Below are positions 1 to 7,721 of a stretch of 10,805 bases of DNA, piece after piece. Positions within the stretch are counted from its first letter, which is position 1. Every line of letters starts with the position of its first letter. Source of the DNA: Ochromonadaceae sp. CCMP2298 (lineage: Eukaryota > Sar > Synurophyceae > Ochromonadales > Ochromonadaceae); assembly GCA_026770595.1 (NCBI GenBank), contig MU634680.1:1-10805 (forward strand). Reading direction: 5' to 3'. Both the position numbers and the translations under genes were made by a program. Under the pieces are notes generated by a model. It did no database searches and had not been told where the DNA came from. It saw nothing but the letters and a program-made list of their open reading frames with translations.

Positions 1-1672
1 TGGCTCGAGTGACGCACTTCGATTCCATGAGACGCAAGGTAAGCCCCCCCCTCTGTGTGTGTGAACATGTGCGTGTGTTTTTATGTCTACATCTTTATCT
101 CTGTCGGTCTATTTATCTATACCACCCAAATCTTGCTGCATCCACGCCCACTAACACACACCCCACTCACCCCCACTTACCCCCCCCCAGTGTGTGGGCC
201 TGTACCTAAGCCTAGCGAGGACGCAGGGGCAGGCAGAGGTGGCGCTGGACGTGCTCGCATTCGCAGCAGGTAGGTGTCCGAATTACATAAAATACGTCCC
301 CTGGACCAAATCCAGTCTTTCACCTCGAACGCACATACGCTAACAGTTTACTGAAACCAATTTTATATCTTACGGTTTATCTAATTCGGTCTACGGCCGC
401 CTCTCAGCCGCGTTGCAGAAGAGGCCCACCGCTACCGTAGTGTGCGTGCTGCTGGAGGCCGCAGAGTCCCTGCGGGATATGCTCATGAGGGCTCTTAGGG
501 GGGATGGGGGCAGGGACAGGGAGGGGGCCAGCAGCGCCGCAGGGGCAGGGGCAGGGGCAGGGGCAGGGGCAGGGGCAGGGGTTAGTCTGATGGGTGGTAT
601 GGGTAGTCCGGTGGGGCGGTCTCCCAGCGGTGTGAGGGGCAGGTGGCGGTCTGCGCAGTGGCTCACCCGCGCCTCTCAGCTGGTGCACGAGGTATTGCAG
701 GCAGTGGGGCTGCGTCTGCCCACTGCTGCGCGCTGCCGAGTGGAGGACCTGCTGCTGGCCCTGGCCTGCTTTCCTGCATGCTGCCTGCACGAGGCAGCCA
801 CGGAGCTGCGACCGGAGCCAGGGGCAGAGGCGGGGGTAGTAGCAGGCACAGGAGTAGTGGCAGGGGCAGGGGCAGTGGCAGGGGACCCTAGCAGTGCGAA
901 CAGCGCAGATGTGGGCAGCGGGGAGGCTGCACAGGGCACGGGCACGGGTGCAGGCGCAGACATAGTCCGCCACTCCTCTGCCACGGCTGCTGCGGTGGTG
1001 CGCGCAGCCGAAGAGCGCTGGGGCAGGGGCGTGGCTAAGCAGGCACGCACGGAGCTGGGCAAGCGGAGGGGCTTCTTCGCACAACTGCCGAGCAAACCCA
1101 AGCCCCCAATAGCCACCCCCGATGTGGCATGGGGTGAGGTGCGTGCTGTGCTGGAGGACATCGTGAGGGCAGTGGAGCTGCCCGACACCCCTGCTGGTGC
1201 TGATGGCGGTGCTGGTGCTGGTGATAGTGCTGGTGCTGGGCTGGGCGGCTGGCTTCTCACTCGCTGGGCGCACCTACCCGATGCCGATGCCGATGCCCAT
1301 GCCGATGCCGATGCTGAAGCCAATGCTGCTGATAATGCTGCTGCTGGTGCGGGTGCTGGAGCTGTGGGCGCTGCCCTATTCCGACTGGGCGAGGGCATCT
1401 CACAGTATGAGAGCCAGTCGCTCCCCTTAGCCCCCTTAGCCCCCTTAGCCCCCTTAGCCACCTTAGCCACCTTAGCCACCGCAGACACTGTCGCTGCTGT
1501 AGTTGCTGTCCAAGTAGGCACTATGGATGTAGATGCTGTGGACGTAGGTGTGGATGTAGGTGTGGACGTAGGTGCGGATGTAGGTGCGGATGTAGGTGTG
1601 GACGTAGGCACTGGGTCAGATGCGGTAGCACCCCCAGCGAAGCGACCGCGCCTGCAGCAGGAAGAGACGTAG
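1..1672 (+). CDS. Unrecognised Ala-rich helical protein, 3' part (three exons visible)
   Basis: I do not recognise the family. Three exons join in one open frame: 1-38 (frame begins at base 3, open to the window edge), 191-269 and 408-1672. The first intron is phase 0 and the second phase 1, giving about 459 visible residues ending at TAG 1670-1672. The N-terminal part reads as amphipathic helices, for example CVGLYLSLARTQGQAEVALD across exon 2 and WLTRASQLVHEVLQAVGL in exon 3, so a helical-repeat fold is plausible. Between the helical blocks are low-complexity inserts coded by in-frame tandem repeats: Gly-Ala near 540-581, Asp-Ala near 1280-1316, Pro-Leu-Ala/Thr-Leu-Ala near 1422-1485, and Val-Asp-Val-Gly near 1539-1608. 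The C-terminus, PPAKRPRLQQEET, carries a basic KRPRL cluster that could be a nuclear localisation signal. The true start lies upstream. The gene model is strong because both splice joins keep a protein-like frame; function is unknown. Confidence 0.75.
39..190 (+). other. Spliceosomal intron (phase 0)
   Basis: The donor is AAG|GTAAGC at 38/39 and the acceptor is a C-rich tract ending CCCCCCCCCAG at 190. A CTAAC branch-like motif lies at 151-155. The intron is 152 nt and contains TG-rich sequence near 53-80. Removing it joins codon AAG directly to TGT in frame, and the downstream exon stays open. Confidence 0.8.
270..407 (+). other. Spliceosomal intron (phase 1)
   Basis: The donor is CAG|GTAGGT at 269/270 and the acceptor is GCCTCTCAG ending at 407. 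The intron is 138 nt and much more AT-rich than its flanking exons. Candidate branch sites are CTAAC at 340-344 and CTAAT at 381-385, the latter at a more usual distance from the acceptor. Splicing forms the Ala codon G|CC and continues in the frame that runs to 1672. Confidence 0.8.
541..581 (+). repeat. (AGGGGC)n tandem repeat in coding exon
   Basis: A 6-bp unit is repeated almost seven times and gives seven GGGG runs separated by CA, a textbook potential G-quadruplex on the coding strand. In the gene frame it encodes alternating Ala-Gly. Confidence 0.95.
1280..1316 (+). repeat. (GATGCC)n tandem repeat in coding exon
   Basis: A 6-bp unit, slightly degenerate (one CATGCC unit, drifting to GATGCTGAAGCC), encodes an Asp-Ala run with one His and one Glu. 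It is in frame with the host gene. Confidence 0.9.
1422..1485 (+). repeat. 9-bp tandem repeat (CCCCCTTAG type) in coding exon
   Basis: About seven copies of a 9-bp unit. The first four encode Pro-Leu-Ala and the later ones, with CCC changed to ACC, encode Thr-Leu-Ala. The step change in unit sequence shows how the array expanded. Confidence 0.9.
1539..1608 (+). repeat. 12-bp tandem repeat (GTGTGGACGTAG type) in coding exon
   Basis: About six copies of a 12-bp unit encode Val/Ala-Asp-Val-Gly blocks. Units differ at GTG/GCG and GAC/GAT, so the protein period of four residues is kept while the DNA varies. Confidence 0.9.
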
Positions 1673-2116
1673 GGCTGCTGAACTGTGGAACTGTCGAATT
1701 GTTACGAGGACGGAGGTGCGGGTGCGGCTATTGGTGCATAGTATGTAGTATACAGTATGCAGCATGTAGCATGAAGAAAGAGGTATCCTTCTCCCTATCT
1801 GCTTCCGTGTTATAAGCACTAGTGCTTACTGCACACTACTCCAACTTCTATGCTAGCGCCTGCCAGTCTCCATTAGTGCGACTGGTTATGGGTTTACCCT
1901 CGCATCACACCAGTGCATTCAGCAGTTTAACTTTGAAGTGGGGGTTGCTGCTGGCCGCTAGTAACTTATCTCGTCTATCTCGCCTTCACAACACACACGC
2001 CCTCAAGCAAAACCCCTAATACTACACCCCCAAAGTCCGATTTGAAGGACATGCACGCATTCCCCACCCTGCATCCTGAACTACATACTATGTACTGTGT
2101 ACTACGCACAATGCAC

Positions 2117-2135
2117 TGTGTGTGTGTGTGTGTGT
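2117..2135. repeat. (TG)n microsatellite
   Basis: Nine uninterrupted TG dinucleotides plus one T. A simple sequence repeat in the convergent spacer. Confidence 0.95.
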
Positions 2136-2180
2136 ACTGCAATACATAATATGAACAAAAGATAAAAAGACAGGACAAGA

Positions 2181-2220
2181 GACAAGGGACAAGGGACAAG
2201 GGACAAGGGACAAGGGACAA
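2181..2220. repeat. 7-bp tandem repeat GACAAGG
   Basis: Between five and six head-to-tail copies of a 7-bp unit (GACAAGG phase), all identical, which points to recent expansion. It lies between the convergent genes. Confidence 0.93.
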
Positions 2221-2493
2221 AATAAGGGTCTGTCGTTCTTATTGAGTGCGCTCTAAAAATCTTCGAGCGAGTTATTGTGAAACGTGTCTACGTGTCTTTT
2301 GGCGTGCTGCACTAAATACCTAGTCCTGCCGGTAATGTGGCGCCGGCCTATTACCATCCGTAGAATGTGCCATCGCCCATTCCGTATCTCTATGGATCGT
2401 CCCCTAAAGTTACCTCGTACATCGCCTTGTACCTCGTACCTACTTCTTTTCGCCTGCTTTATACATCCTTCTACCTATAGTACTGGTACCCAT

Positions 2494-2514
2494 CACCCAG
2501 CACCCAGCACCCAG
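2494..2514. repeat. 7-bp tandem repeat CACCCAG next to a stop codon
   Basis: Three exact copies of CACCCAG, ending 3 bp from the minus-strand TAA at 2518-2520. The array therefore lies at the very start of the cyclase-like gene's 3' UTR. Confidence 0.9.
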
Positions 2515-2517
2515 CAC

Positions 2518-5500
2518 TTAGAATTGCTGGACGATGCTTCCGTCGCTCAGCATTTCGCTGTACTCACTCACCAGGTAGCTGTCTATGCGTGTCTCCACCT
2601 CCCTCTGCCACTCGGACCACGCCCCCACTATGGTGGTCACCTCCACTATCGCCACCTCGGAGTCGATATCTGCCACGATGCGCCGAAGCTCGTCGGCGAT
2701 CCAGCAGAAGTGCAGGTCGCGGTCGAAGTAGAAAGGCGACTCGTCCTCCTCCTCCTTGCTATATGGCTCTATTACCGCCCCGCGCGCGCCGCAGCAGAGG
2801 GCGGCTGGCTTTACGGGTTGCCTGCGAAAGTTGGCGCTCTTGGGGGGGAAGTTGGACAGTTGGCGGCCGTGGTAGAGCTTGTAGCGACGCAGGGCGCGGT
2901 CCGCCAGCATGCGCATGAACTGCCGGTCCTGCACCGAGGCGCAGCAGTCGCTGGAGAGGAGGGGCAACTGCAGGCCTAGGGCGTCGAGGGAGCGGGGGTC
3001 CTGCAGTGCTAGTACGAATGCCTCTGCTACGTACCTGAGCGCCTGCTCCTTGTCACAGTGCAAGAAGTGCCGGCTGAGCAGTGGGTACTGGGAGGGATCG
3101 TCGCCGCCAGTAGCCTGCAGGTACTGCGCTGTCTGCAGGTGCAGGAGTTTGCGCTCATTGGGCGGGTTGAGCTCGTATATGATCTTGTGTATAGCAGGGT
3201 GCGCGAACAGGTATCGGGAGTCCTCCTCTGAGTCCTGAGACAGCCAGTTGAGCGTCACCAGCAGCTGCAGCGAGGGACTCATCTCCTGCTGCAGCGAGGG
3301 GGGCAGCAGCCCGAACAGCAGCTCTCTGGAGAAGGCAGCGCCTAGGATAGACGCAGTGCGCAGGATCCGCTGCACCTCCAGCGACAATTTCTCGAACCGA
3401 CACACCACCAGCAACTCCAGCTGAGGCATCTTGGGATTGTCCGGGGACGATCCCGTCTTCGAAGACCCAGTCCAGTTGCTGCTAAACCTACCCGACTTGC
3501 CCGATTTGCCCGACTTGACCTTGTTGGACTGACTCGATTTTATCTTAGAGATGCGGCTTGACAGCAGACTCTCTGCGCCCTTGGAAGAACCGGCCTTGTT
3601 GGAGTACTTGGAGGAGGAGAAGAAGGAGGAATTGTTGCTGGCCTTGGAGGACATCAGAGAGTTGCTCGCCTTGCTGGACATCGGGGACACTCCGTTCTTC
3701 CCCGAGATTGCTCTGGCGAACGCGTCCTCCTCCTCGATGTCCTCTATGGACGACATCTTCGACTTGATCTTCTTCGTGCGCCGCATGTTGTCCGGATTAA
3801 TGAACATGTCGTACGTTAATGTGGACAAAGACTTGCCCGTGGTTGCGAGCAGATCGGGTATGCCTTCCTTCAGGGGGACGGTGGCGTGGTCGTCAAAGCT
3901 CTTGCCCAGGCGGCTGGTTATGGACATAGCTCGCCAGTTGAGGCCTGAGGGTCGCTTCGAGCTGTCCCCCTTACCACTGCCCGACGTACCGAACCCCAGC
4001 AGACTCGACACGCTGCTGAGAAGGGTGCCCTTGCTGCTGATATTGCTGGTTTGGGCTGCTGGTGTGGAGTCGTCAAAACCCTGCGTCTCGGCCACTATTT
4101 GTAGGAATTCGTCAGTGCCGTGGTCCCTCAGAAAAGTCAGGATTTCTCTGACCCAGAACAGAGCGCCGCCGGACAGGTCGTGCACGAGCGAGGCCACCTT
4201 TGAGGAGACTGAGGGCAGGTTCATAGCCGCACAGAACATGCTCTCCACCTCCTGCAGCGACAGTCGATCCAAAGTTATGACCTTAGCGTGGGTGTTGGAC
4301 TCGATCATGTCCCGATATCGGTCGTTCCACGGGTTGGAGGTCTTGGCGGAGGACTTGGCCTTGGACTTAAATGAGGCCAGCTTGAGAGACCCCCTCTCCT
4401 GCGTGGCACTGTGCGCGGAGCGGTTCTGCGTGGTGAGCACCACAGCTGAGCGCGTCTGCAGTCTCTGTAGGTGCAGCAGCACGGAGAGGCTGCGTGTATC
4501 AGCGAAGTGTATGTTCTCTACCACCACCAGCACGACCTTGTATCGCAGCAGGTGGGAGAATATGTGCAGCAGTATCTCTTCCATCACGGAGGGGCGCAGA
4601 GACTTACGCCTGGCGAAGTCTTTGCCGGAGAGCGCGGGCCGGAGGGAGACGGCAGAGAGGGGGGAGACGACGCGTGGAGAGGCGACGTCTCGTGGGGAAG
4701 CTATGTTGGACGTCTGAGCCAGAGGGTGGTCGCGGTCGTCGAAGGTCCTGGCTCTGCGCAGCTCCTCCACGCTGCAGGTCACTCCCAGGGCCAGCTGCAT
4801 GACAGTGATGGCTCTCTCCTCGGGCTCTCCCTCGTTGGCTGGATACAGCTCCATGAGCAGCGTGCGGATGTAACGCCTCTGCTTGTCGCTAGAGGAGAAG
4901 AGCTCCCTCGGCATGAGACGCCGGAACACCATCCGCCACATCGAGTACTCCACCCTTTGGTCGCTCTGCTGCAGTTCCACCACACATGCAGGTAGCTTCT
5001 TGGAGACGGCCAGTCTGCGCAGCCACTTGGCTACGGCTGTCTTGCCCGAGTCCCTGCCCCCCTCTACGACCACGTAGGCTATGTTATCTAGCACATGCTT
5101 GTTCGCCCCCTCCCTCTGCGTAGGCGCCATCATCGTCACCCAGTCCCTCACTGCATCGTGCCTACTCCTGAAGGGCTGGAAGGTGCTGGAGGTGCTGCAC
5201 ATTTGCTCCAGTAGGTGTCCGAACTCCCGCCTACACACTGTGCGCACCTCGAAGTCCTCCCCGTCCCCCTCCGTCACAGCACCCGCCACCACGCCCCCGA
5301 TCTCCGAGCCCAGGTATCCGTACACCACGGGCGTGCCCTCCAGCACGATGGTCTGCTTCACTAGCTGCTCACGGGACGCTAGGGGCAGCCTGGTGTGCGT
5401 GGCCTCGTCCACTAGAATGCGCATCTGCGCCGTACTCATGAGGGCAGCCGCCAGACTGACCGCGTCTCCGATGCAGGTGTACTCCATGCGCAGTCCCGAG

Positions 5501-7182
5501 CCCACCGTGCCGCAGTAGGCCTCCCCTGTAGAGATGCCCATACTAGTCTGCATGCCCAACTCCGCGAGCTTCACGTGCAACTCTGCTGCGCATGACAGAG
5601 CACGGAAGGAATTGTCATAGTAGGAGAGAGAGGGCACCCCCCACATCGCCAGCAGCACACAGCCCTCCCCTGACACCACAAACTGCCGCAGAAACGCCCC
5701 GTGTCTGTGCAGGATCCTCTGAGCGGCGGTGAAGGTAGCGTTGAGGCTGAGCAGATCCTTGTGCTTTTTTGAGTCGTATCCCTCCCATCTCACTAGCACT
5801 GTTGTGACCTCTCGCATCTCTCCCAGATATTTGAGGCCCGCGTTGCCCAGGCCGGACTGCACAGGCACAGGCACGAAGCGACTAATGAGCGCTGGCACTG
5901 TGTCTGATCGGTGCAACTGCGTCCACTGCTGCACCGCCTCGTCCACGTTACTGTCACTGGCTGCGGTTTTTATGTGCTCTCCTAGCACAAGGTGGTTGGA
6001 GGAGGGGAGCTCCTGTAGGTCCAGGGTGGTCACCAGCAGTGGCACGTCGTCCTCATCGTCAGAACCAAAGCCCGAGGTGCTCTTCTTGCCCAGAGACTCG
6101 TAGCAGCCCTTGGAGGCCACCAGCCCCGCCCCTGTGCTGGGCACCTCAGCGAGGCAGTGCGAGAGCTGCTGCACGCAAGGTCCCGATATCAAACACTCCC
6201 AGCGGTCGTTATACCCCCCCAGCAATCCGAAGCATATCTCCCCGCAGGACACGCCCACCCGTAAGGTCAGCACTGATGTTGGCACCTCCCTTAGCCTGAG
6301 AGCGCAGGTGATGGCACGGTGCACGAGGGTCGAATCCACCAACTGCAGTTCAGTCATACGTGATGACGGGGATGGGGAATCTGGCTCCTTCTCGCTCTCT
6401 GCCTCGTCTGCCAGCGCCTCCATCGCCCTCACATTCTCTACACGCTCACACTCCTGCCCCTCCGTCACCAGCGACTCCAAGGAAACCTGTCTGGGCACTC
6501 TGTGCAGAGAAGAGGAGCTGCCTAGACCGTGGTCGAGGCCACCCTCAAGCGTGGTGATGGAGGGCGCGCCCTGCACCACAGCACCCGTGTCCTTGCCACT
6601 TATCACTCCCACTCCCAGTCCGAAGTCCGAGTCGCTGTCGGGACGCTCTTTAGCGAAGGTGATGGCTGCTGAGGCGGCGTTAGCGGAGGCTGCTAGCTGC
6701 GCGATACTGAGGCGAATGCTGCCCTTTTCGTCCCCCCCCGGTGTAACCGCTGTCCGTGGAGGGGTCAGGGAGCCCTTACGCTGGGGCGGGTACTTGCTCT
6801 CGTAGTAGATCTCGTCCTCTGAGAACACGCATACGATGTGGTCGCCTGACCAGTTGACTATGTCTCCCCCGTGTGCGTATATGATGTCCACCAGCCTCTC
6901 CGTGTAGTCGTTCGTCACCAGCTGCAACCCGTGTATGCCCACCGGGCCTTTCTCGCAGTAGCTCGAAGCCAATCTCGAGAAACCAGATAAATCTACTAGC
7001 AGACAGGCGCCCTCTAGGAGGAAGGAGGTGGGAGTGAGCAGCTTCACCTTCTCCAGGCTCAGGTGCTTGATCAGCAGCTCGGGCACGAAGCACTGCGCCG
7101 CGAAGCGCTCGCCCATCGTGGAGGCATTGCGCAGCGGCACTTTCTTGGAAGAGCCTGCCTTCTTGGAAGAGGAGCTGAACAT
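2518..7182 (-). CDS. Soluble adenylyl cyclase (ADCY10)-like protein, active site probably degenerate
   Basis: One 1554-codon frame, close to the 1610 residues of human sAC. Domains in order: Ser/Lys-rich N-terminus (1-20); class III cyclase domain C1 (about 57-365) with LVDLSGF (D64) and NWSGD (D114), both metal-binding Asp kept, but split by a low-complexity insert (about 122-277); cyclase domain C2 (about 457-600) with MEYTCIGDAVSLAAALM (566-582); STAND/AAA-type ATPase with Walker A GGRDSGKT (708-715) and Walker B-like VVLVVVEN (883-890); a Ser/Lys-rich linker (about 1040-1250); then a winged-helix/helical block typical of STAND ATPases (LRTASILGAAFSRELLFGLL, 1274-1293; FAHPAIHKIIYELNPPNERK, 1326-1345). 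The family makes cAMP from ATP in the cytosol and is stimulated by bicarbonate and calcium. Here the C2 Asn/Arg and adenine Lys positions appear to be Ser576, Ala580 and Gln500, so catalysis is doubtful. The chosen ATG has A at -3 and is followed by a continuous frame. No intron is needed. Confidence 0.9.
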   Translation of the reverse strand: MFSSSSKKAGSSKKVPLRNASTMGERFAAQCFVPELLIKHLSLEKVKLLTPTSFLLEGACLLVDLSGFSRLASSYCEKGPVGIHGLQLVTNDYTERLVDIIYAHGGDIVNWSGDHIVCVFSEDEIYYESKYPPQRKGSLTPPRTAVTPGGDEKGSIRLSIAQLAASANAASAAITFAKERPDSDSDFGLGVGVISGKDTGAVVQGAPSITTLEGGLDHGLGSSSSLHRVPRQVSLESLVTEGQECERVENVRAMEALADEAESEKEPDSPSPSSRMTELQLVDSTLVHRAITCALRLREVPTSVLTLRVGVSCGEICFGLLGGYNDRWECLISGPCVQQLSHCLAEVPSTGAGLVASKGCYESLGKKSTSGFGSDDEDDVPLLVTTLDLQELPSSNHLVLGEHIKTAASDSNVDEAVQQWTQLHRSDTVPALISRFVPVPVQSGLGNAGLKYLGEMREVTTVLVRWEGYDSKKHKDLLSLNATFTAAQRILHRHGAFLRQFVVSGEGCVLLAMWGVPSLSYYDNSFRALSCAAELHVKLAELGMQTSMGISTGEAYCGTVGSGLRMEYTCIGDAVSLAAALMSTAQMRILVDEATHTRLPLASREQLVKQTIVLEGTPVVYGYLGSEIGGVVAGAVTEGDGEDFEVRTVCRREFGHLLEQMCSTSSTFQPFRSRHDAVRDWVTMMAPTQREGANKHVLDNIAYVVVEGGRDSGKTAVAKWLRRLAVSKKLPACVVELQQSDQRVEYSMWRMVFRRLMPRELFSSSDKQRRYIRTLLMELYPANEGEPEERAITVMQLALGVTCSVEELRRARTFDDRDHPLAQTSNIASPRDVASPRVVSPLSAVSLRPALSGKDFARRKSLRPSVMEEILLHIFSHLLRYKVVLVVVENIHFADTRSLSVLLHLQRLQTRSAVVLTTQNRSAHSATQERGSLKLASFKSKAKSSAKTSNPWNDRYRDMIESNTHAKVITLDRLSLQEVESMFCAAMNLPSVSSKVASLVHDLSGGALFWVREILTFLRDHGTDEFLQIVAETQGFDDSTPAAQTSNISSKGTLLSSVSSLLGFGTSGSGKGDSSKRPSGLNWRAMSITSRLGKSFDDHATVPLKEGIPDLLATTGKSLSTLTYDMFINPDNMRRTKKIKSKMSSIEDIEEEDAFARAISGKNGVSPMSSKASNSLMSSKASNNSSFFSSSKYSNKAGSSKGAESLLSSRISKIKSSQSNKVKSGKSGKSGRFSSNWTGSSKTGSSPDNPKMPQLELLVVCRFEKLSLEVQRILRTASILGAAFSRELLFGLLPPSLQQEMSPSLQLLVTLNWLSQDSEEDSRYLFAHPAIHKIIYELNPPNERKLLHLQTAQYLQATGGDDPSQYPLLSRHFLHCDKEQALRYVAEAFVLALQDPRSLDALGLQLPLLSSDCCASVQDRQFMRMLADRALRRYKLYHGRQLSNFPPKSANFRRQPVKPAALCCGARGAVIEPYSKEEEDESPFYFDRDLHFCWIADELRRIVADIDSEVAIVEVTTIVGAWSEWQREVETRIDSYLVSEYSEMLSDGSIVQQF

Positions 7183-7288
7183 GTTCTCCCGTCTATATTA
7201 GTTCTTTGGTTACCCTTCCTTGGGAGGCATGGCCTGGATGAAATCCACCTCTACCCTCTTACGTTTTGGCGAGCGGTGCGCCGGCATG

Positions 7289-7320
7289 AACAGTCAAGGC
7301 CCGCGAAGCCTTGACCTGTT
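7289..7320. repeat. Small inverted repeat (hairpin) upstream of the cyclase-like gene
   Basis: Arms GTCAAGGC (7293-7300) and GCCTTGAC (7308-7315) pair perfectly around a 7-nt loop. With one bulged C at 7316, four more pairs form (AACA with TGTT). It lies about 110 bp upstream of the minus-strand ATG, in the likely leader or promoter. Confidence 0.75.
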
Positions 7321-7549
7321 GACTGATTATGCTGGTTTCCCAAAGCAGACTTGACGAGGCGTTCTCTGAGGCAGCAGAGGTCGAGTCTGTATCATAAGTG
7401 AGGCTCATCCTCAAACTTTCGTTGCACACCCATATCCACCACAGATGTGGGGACCCTTGTTCGACAGAATGTCACAGTCAGTTTGAAAATCCAAAACAAT
7501 AGCGCATAAAGAAAAAAAAAACTTTACGTGTGAAACAAAGGTCCCCTAA

Positions 7550-7658
7550 AGTTTATTAAAAAAGAGGTGAAATATAAGGCAAAAAAACGGTTGTGGTAGG
7601 AAACTTTCCTACCACAACCGTTTTTTTGCCTTATATTTCACCTCTTTTTTAATAAACT
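7550..7658. repeat. Perfect palindrome 1: 54-bp arms, 1-nt centre
   Basis: Left arm 7550-7603 and right arm 7605-7658 are exact reverse complements over all 54 positions, with only C7604 between them. Homopolymer runs (A6/T6 and A7/T7) match in length. The outer ends contain TTTATT (7552-7557) and AATAAA (7651-7656), so each arm carries an outward-facing poly(A)-signal hexamer. The arms are AT-rich. Extension fails at 7549/7659, where the second palindrome begins. Confidence 0.97.
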
Positions 7659-7721
7659 GTTAAAAATCTAGCGGGAAAAACTAAAGCTTGAAGCTTTAGT
7701 TTTTCCCGCTAGATTTTTAAC
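7659..7721. repeat. Perfect palindrome 2: 31-bp arms, 1-nt centre
   Basis: Left arm 7659-7689 and right arm 7691-7721 are exact reverse complements over 31 positions around G7690. It begins at the base right after palindrome 1 ends and shares no sequence with it. Pairing stops at 7658/7722. The two together form a 172-bp double-hairpin block. Confidence 0.97.

Larger units (their letters stand above)
1673..2517. other. Convergent intergenic spacer
   Basis: This 845-bp spacer separates the 3' ends of two convergent genes. I see no protein-like frame. It is AT-richer than the genes and must hold both 3' UTRs. No clear AATAAA was found at the expected places on either strand. It contains a TG microsatellite and the two 7-bp tandem repeats listed separately. 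Confidence 0.7.

Noticed and set aside
1427-1470. CCCTTAG-like units suggesting interstitial telomere repeats
   Set aside because: The true period is 9 bp and codes in frame for Pro-Leu-Ala; it is not a TTAGGG or TTTAGGG array.
404-1611. Two long minus-strand frames (289 and 311 codons) opposite the last exon of the first gene
   Set aside because: They are low-complexity Pro/Thr/Ala/Ser frames produced by the plus-strand repeats and GC-rich codon use; the plus frame has splice support and a better protein composition.
3551-4717. A 388-codon plus-strand frame opposite the cyclase-like gene
   Set aside because: It lies entirely antisense to a well-supported domain-bearing gene and shows no family features of its own.
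6110-6805. A 231-codon plus-strand frame opposite the C1 domain
   Set aside because: Ser/Pro-rich antisense shadow of the low-complexity insert; no motif and no conserved start context.
7550-7721. The palindromes as a CRISPR array or integron-type attC sites
   Set aside because: There are only two unrelated palindromes, no spacers or repeats, and the setting is eukaryotic.
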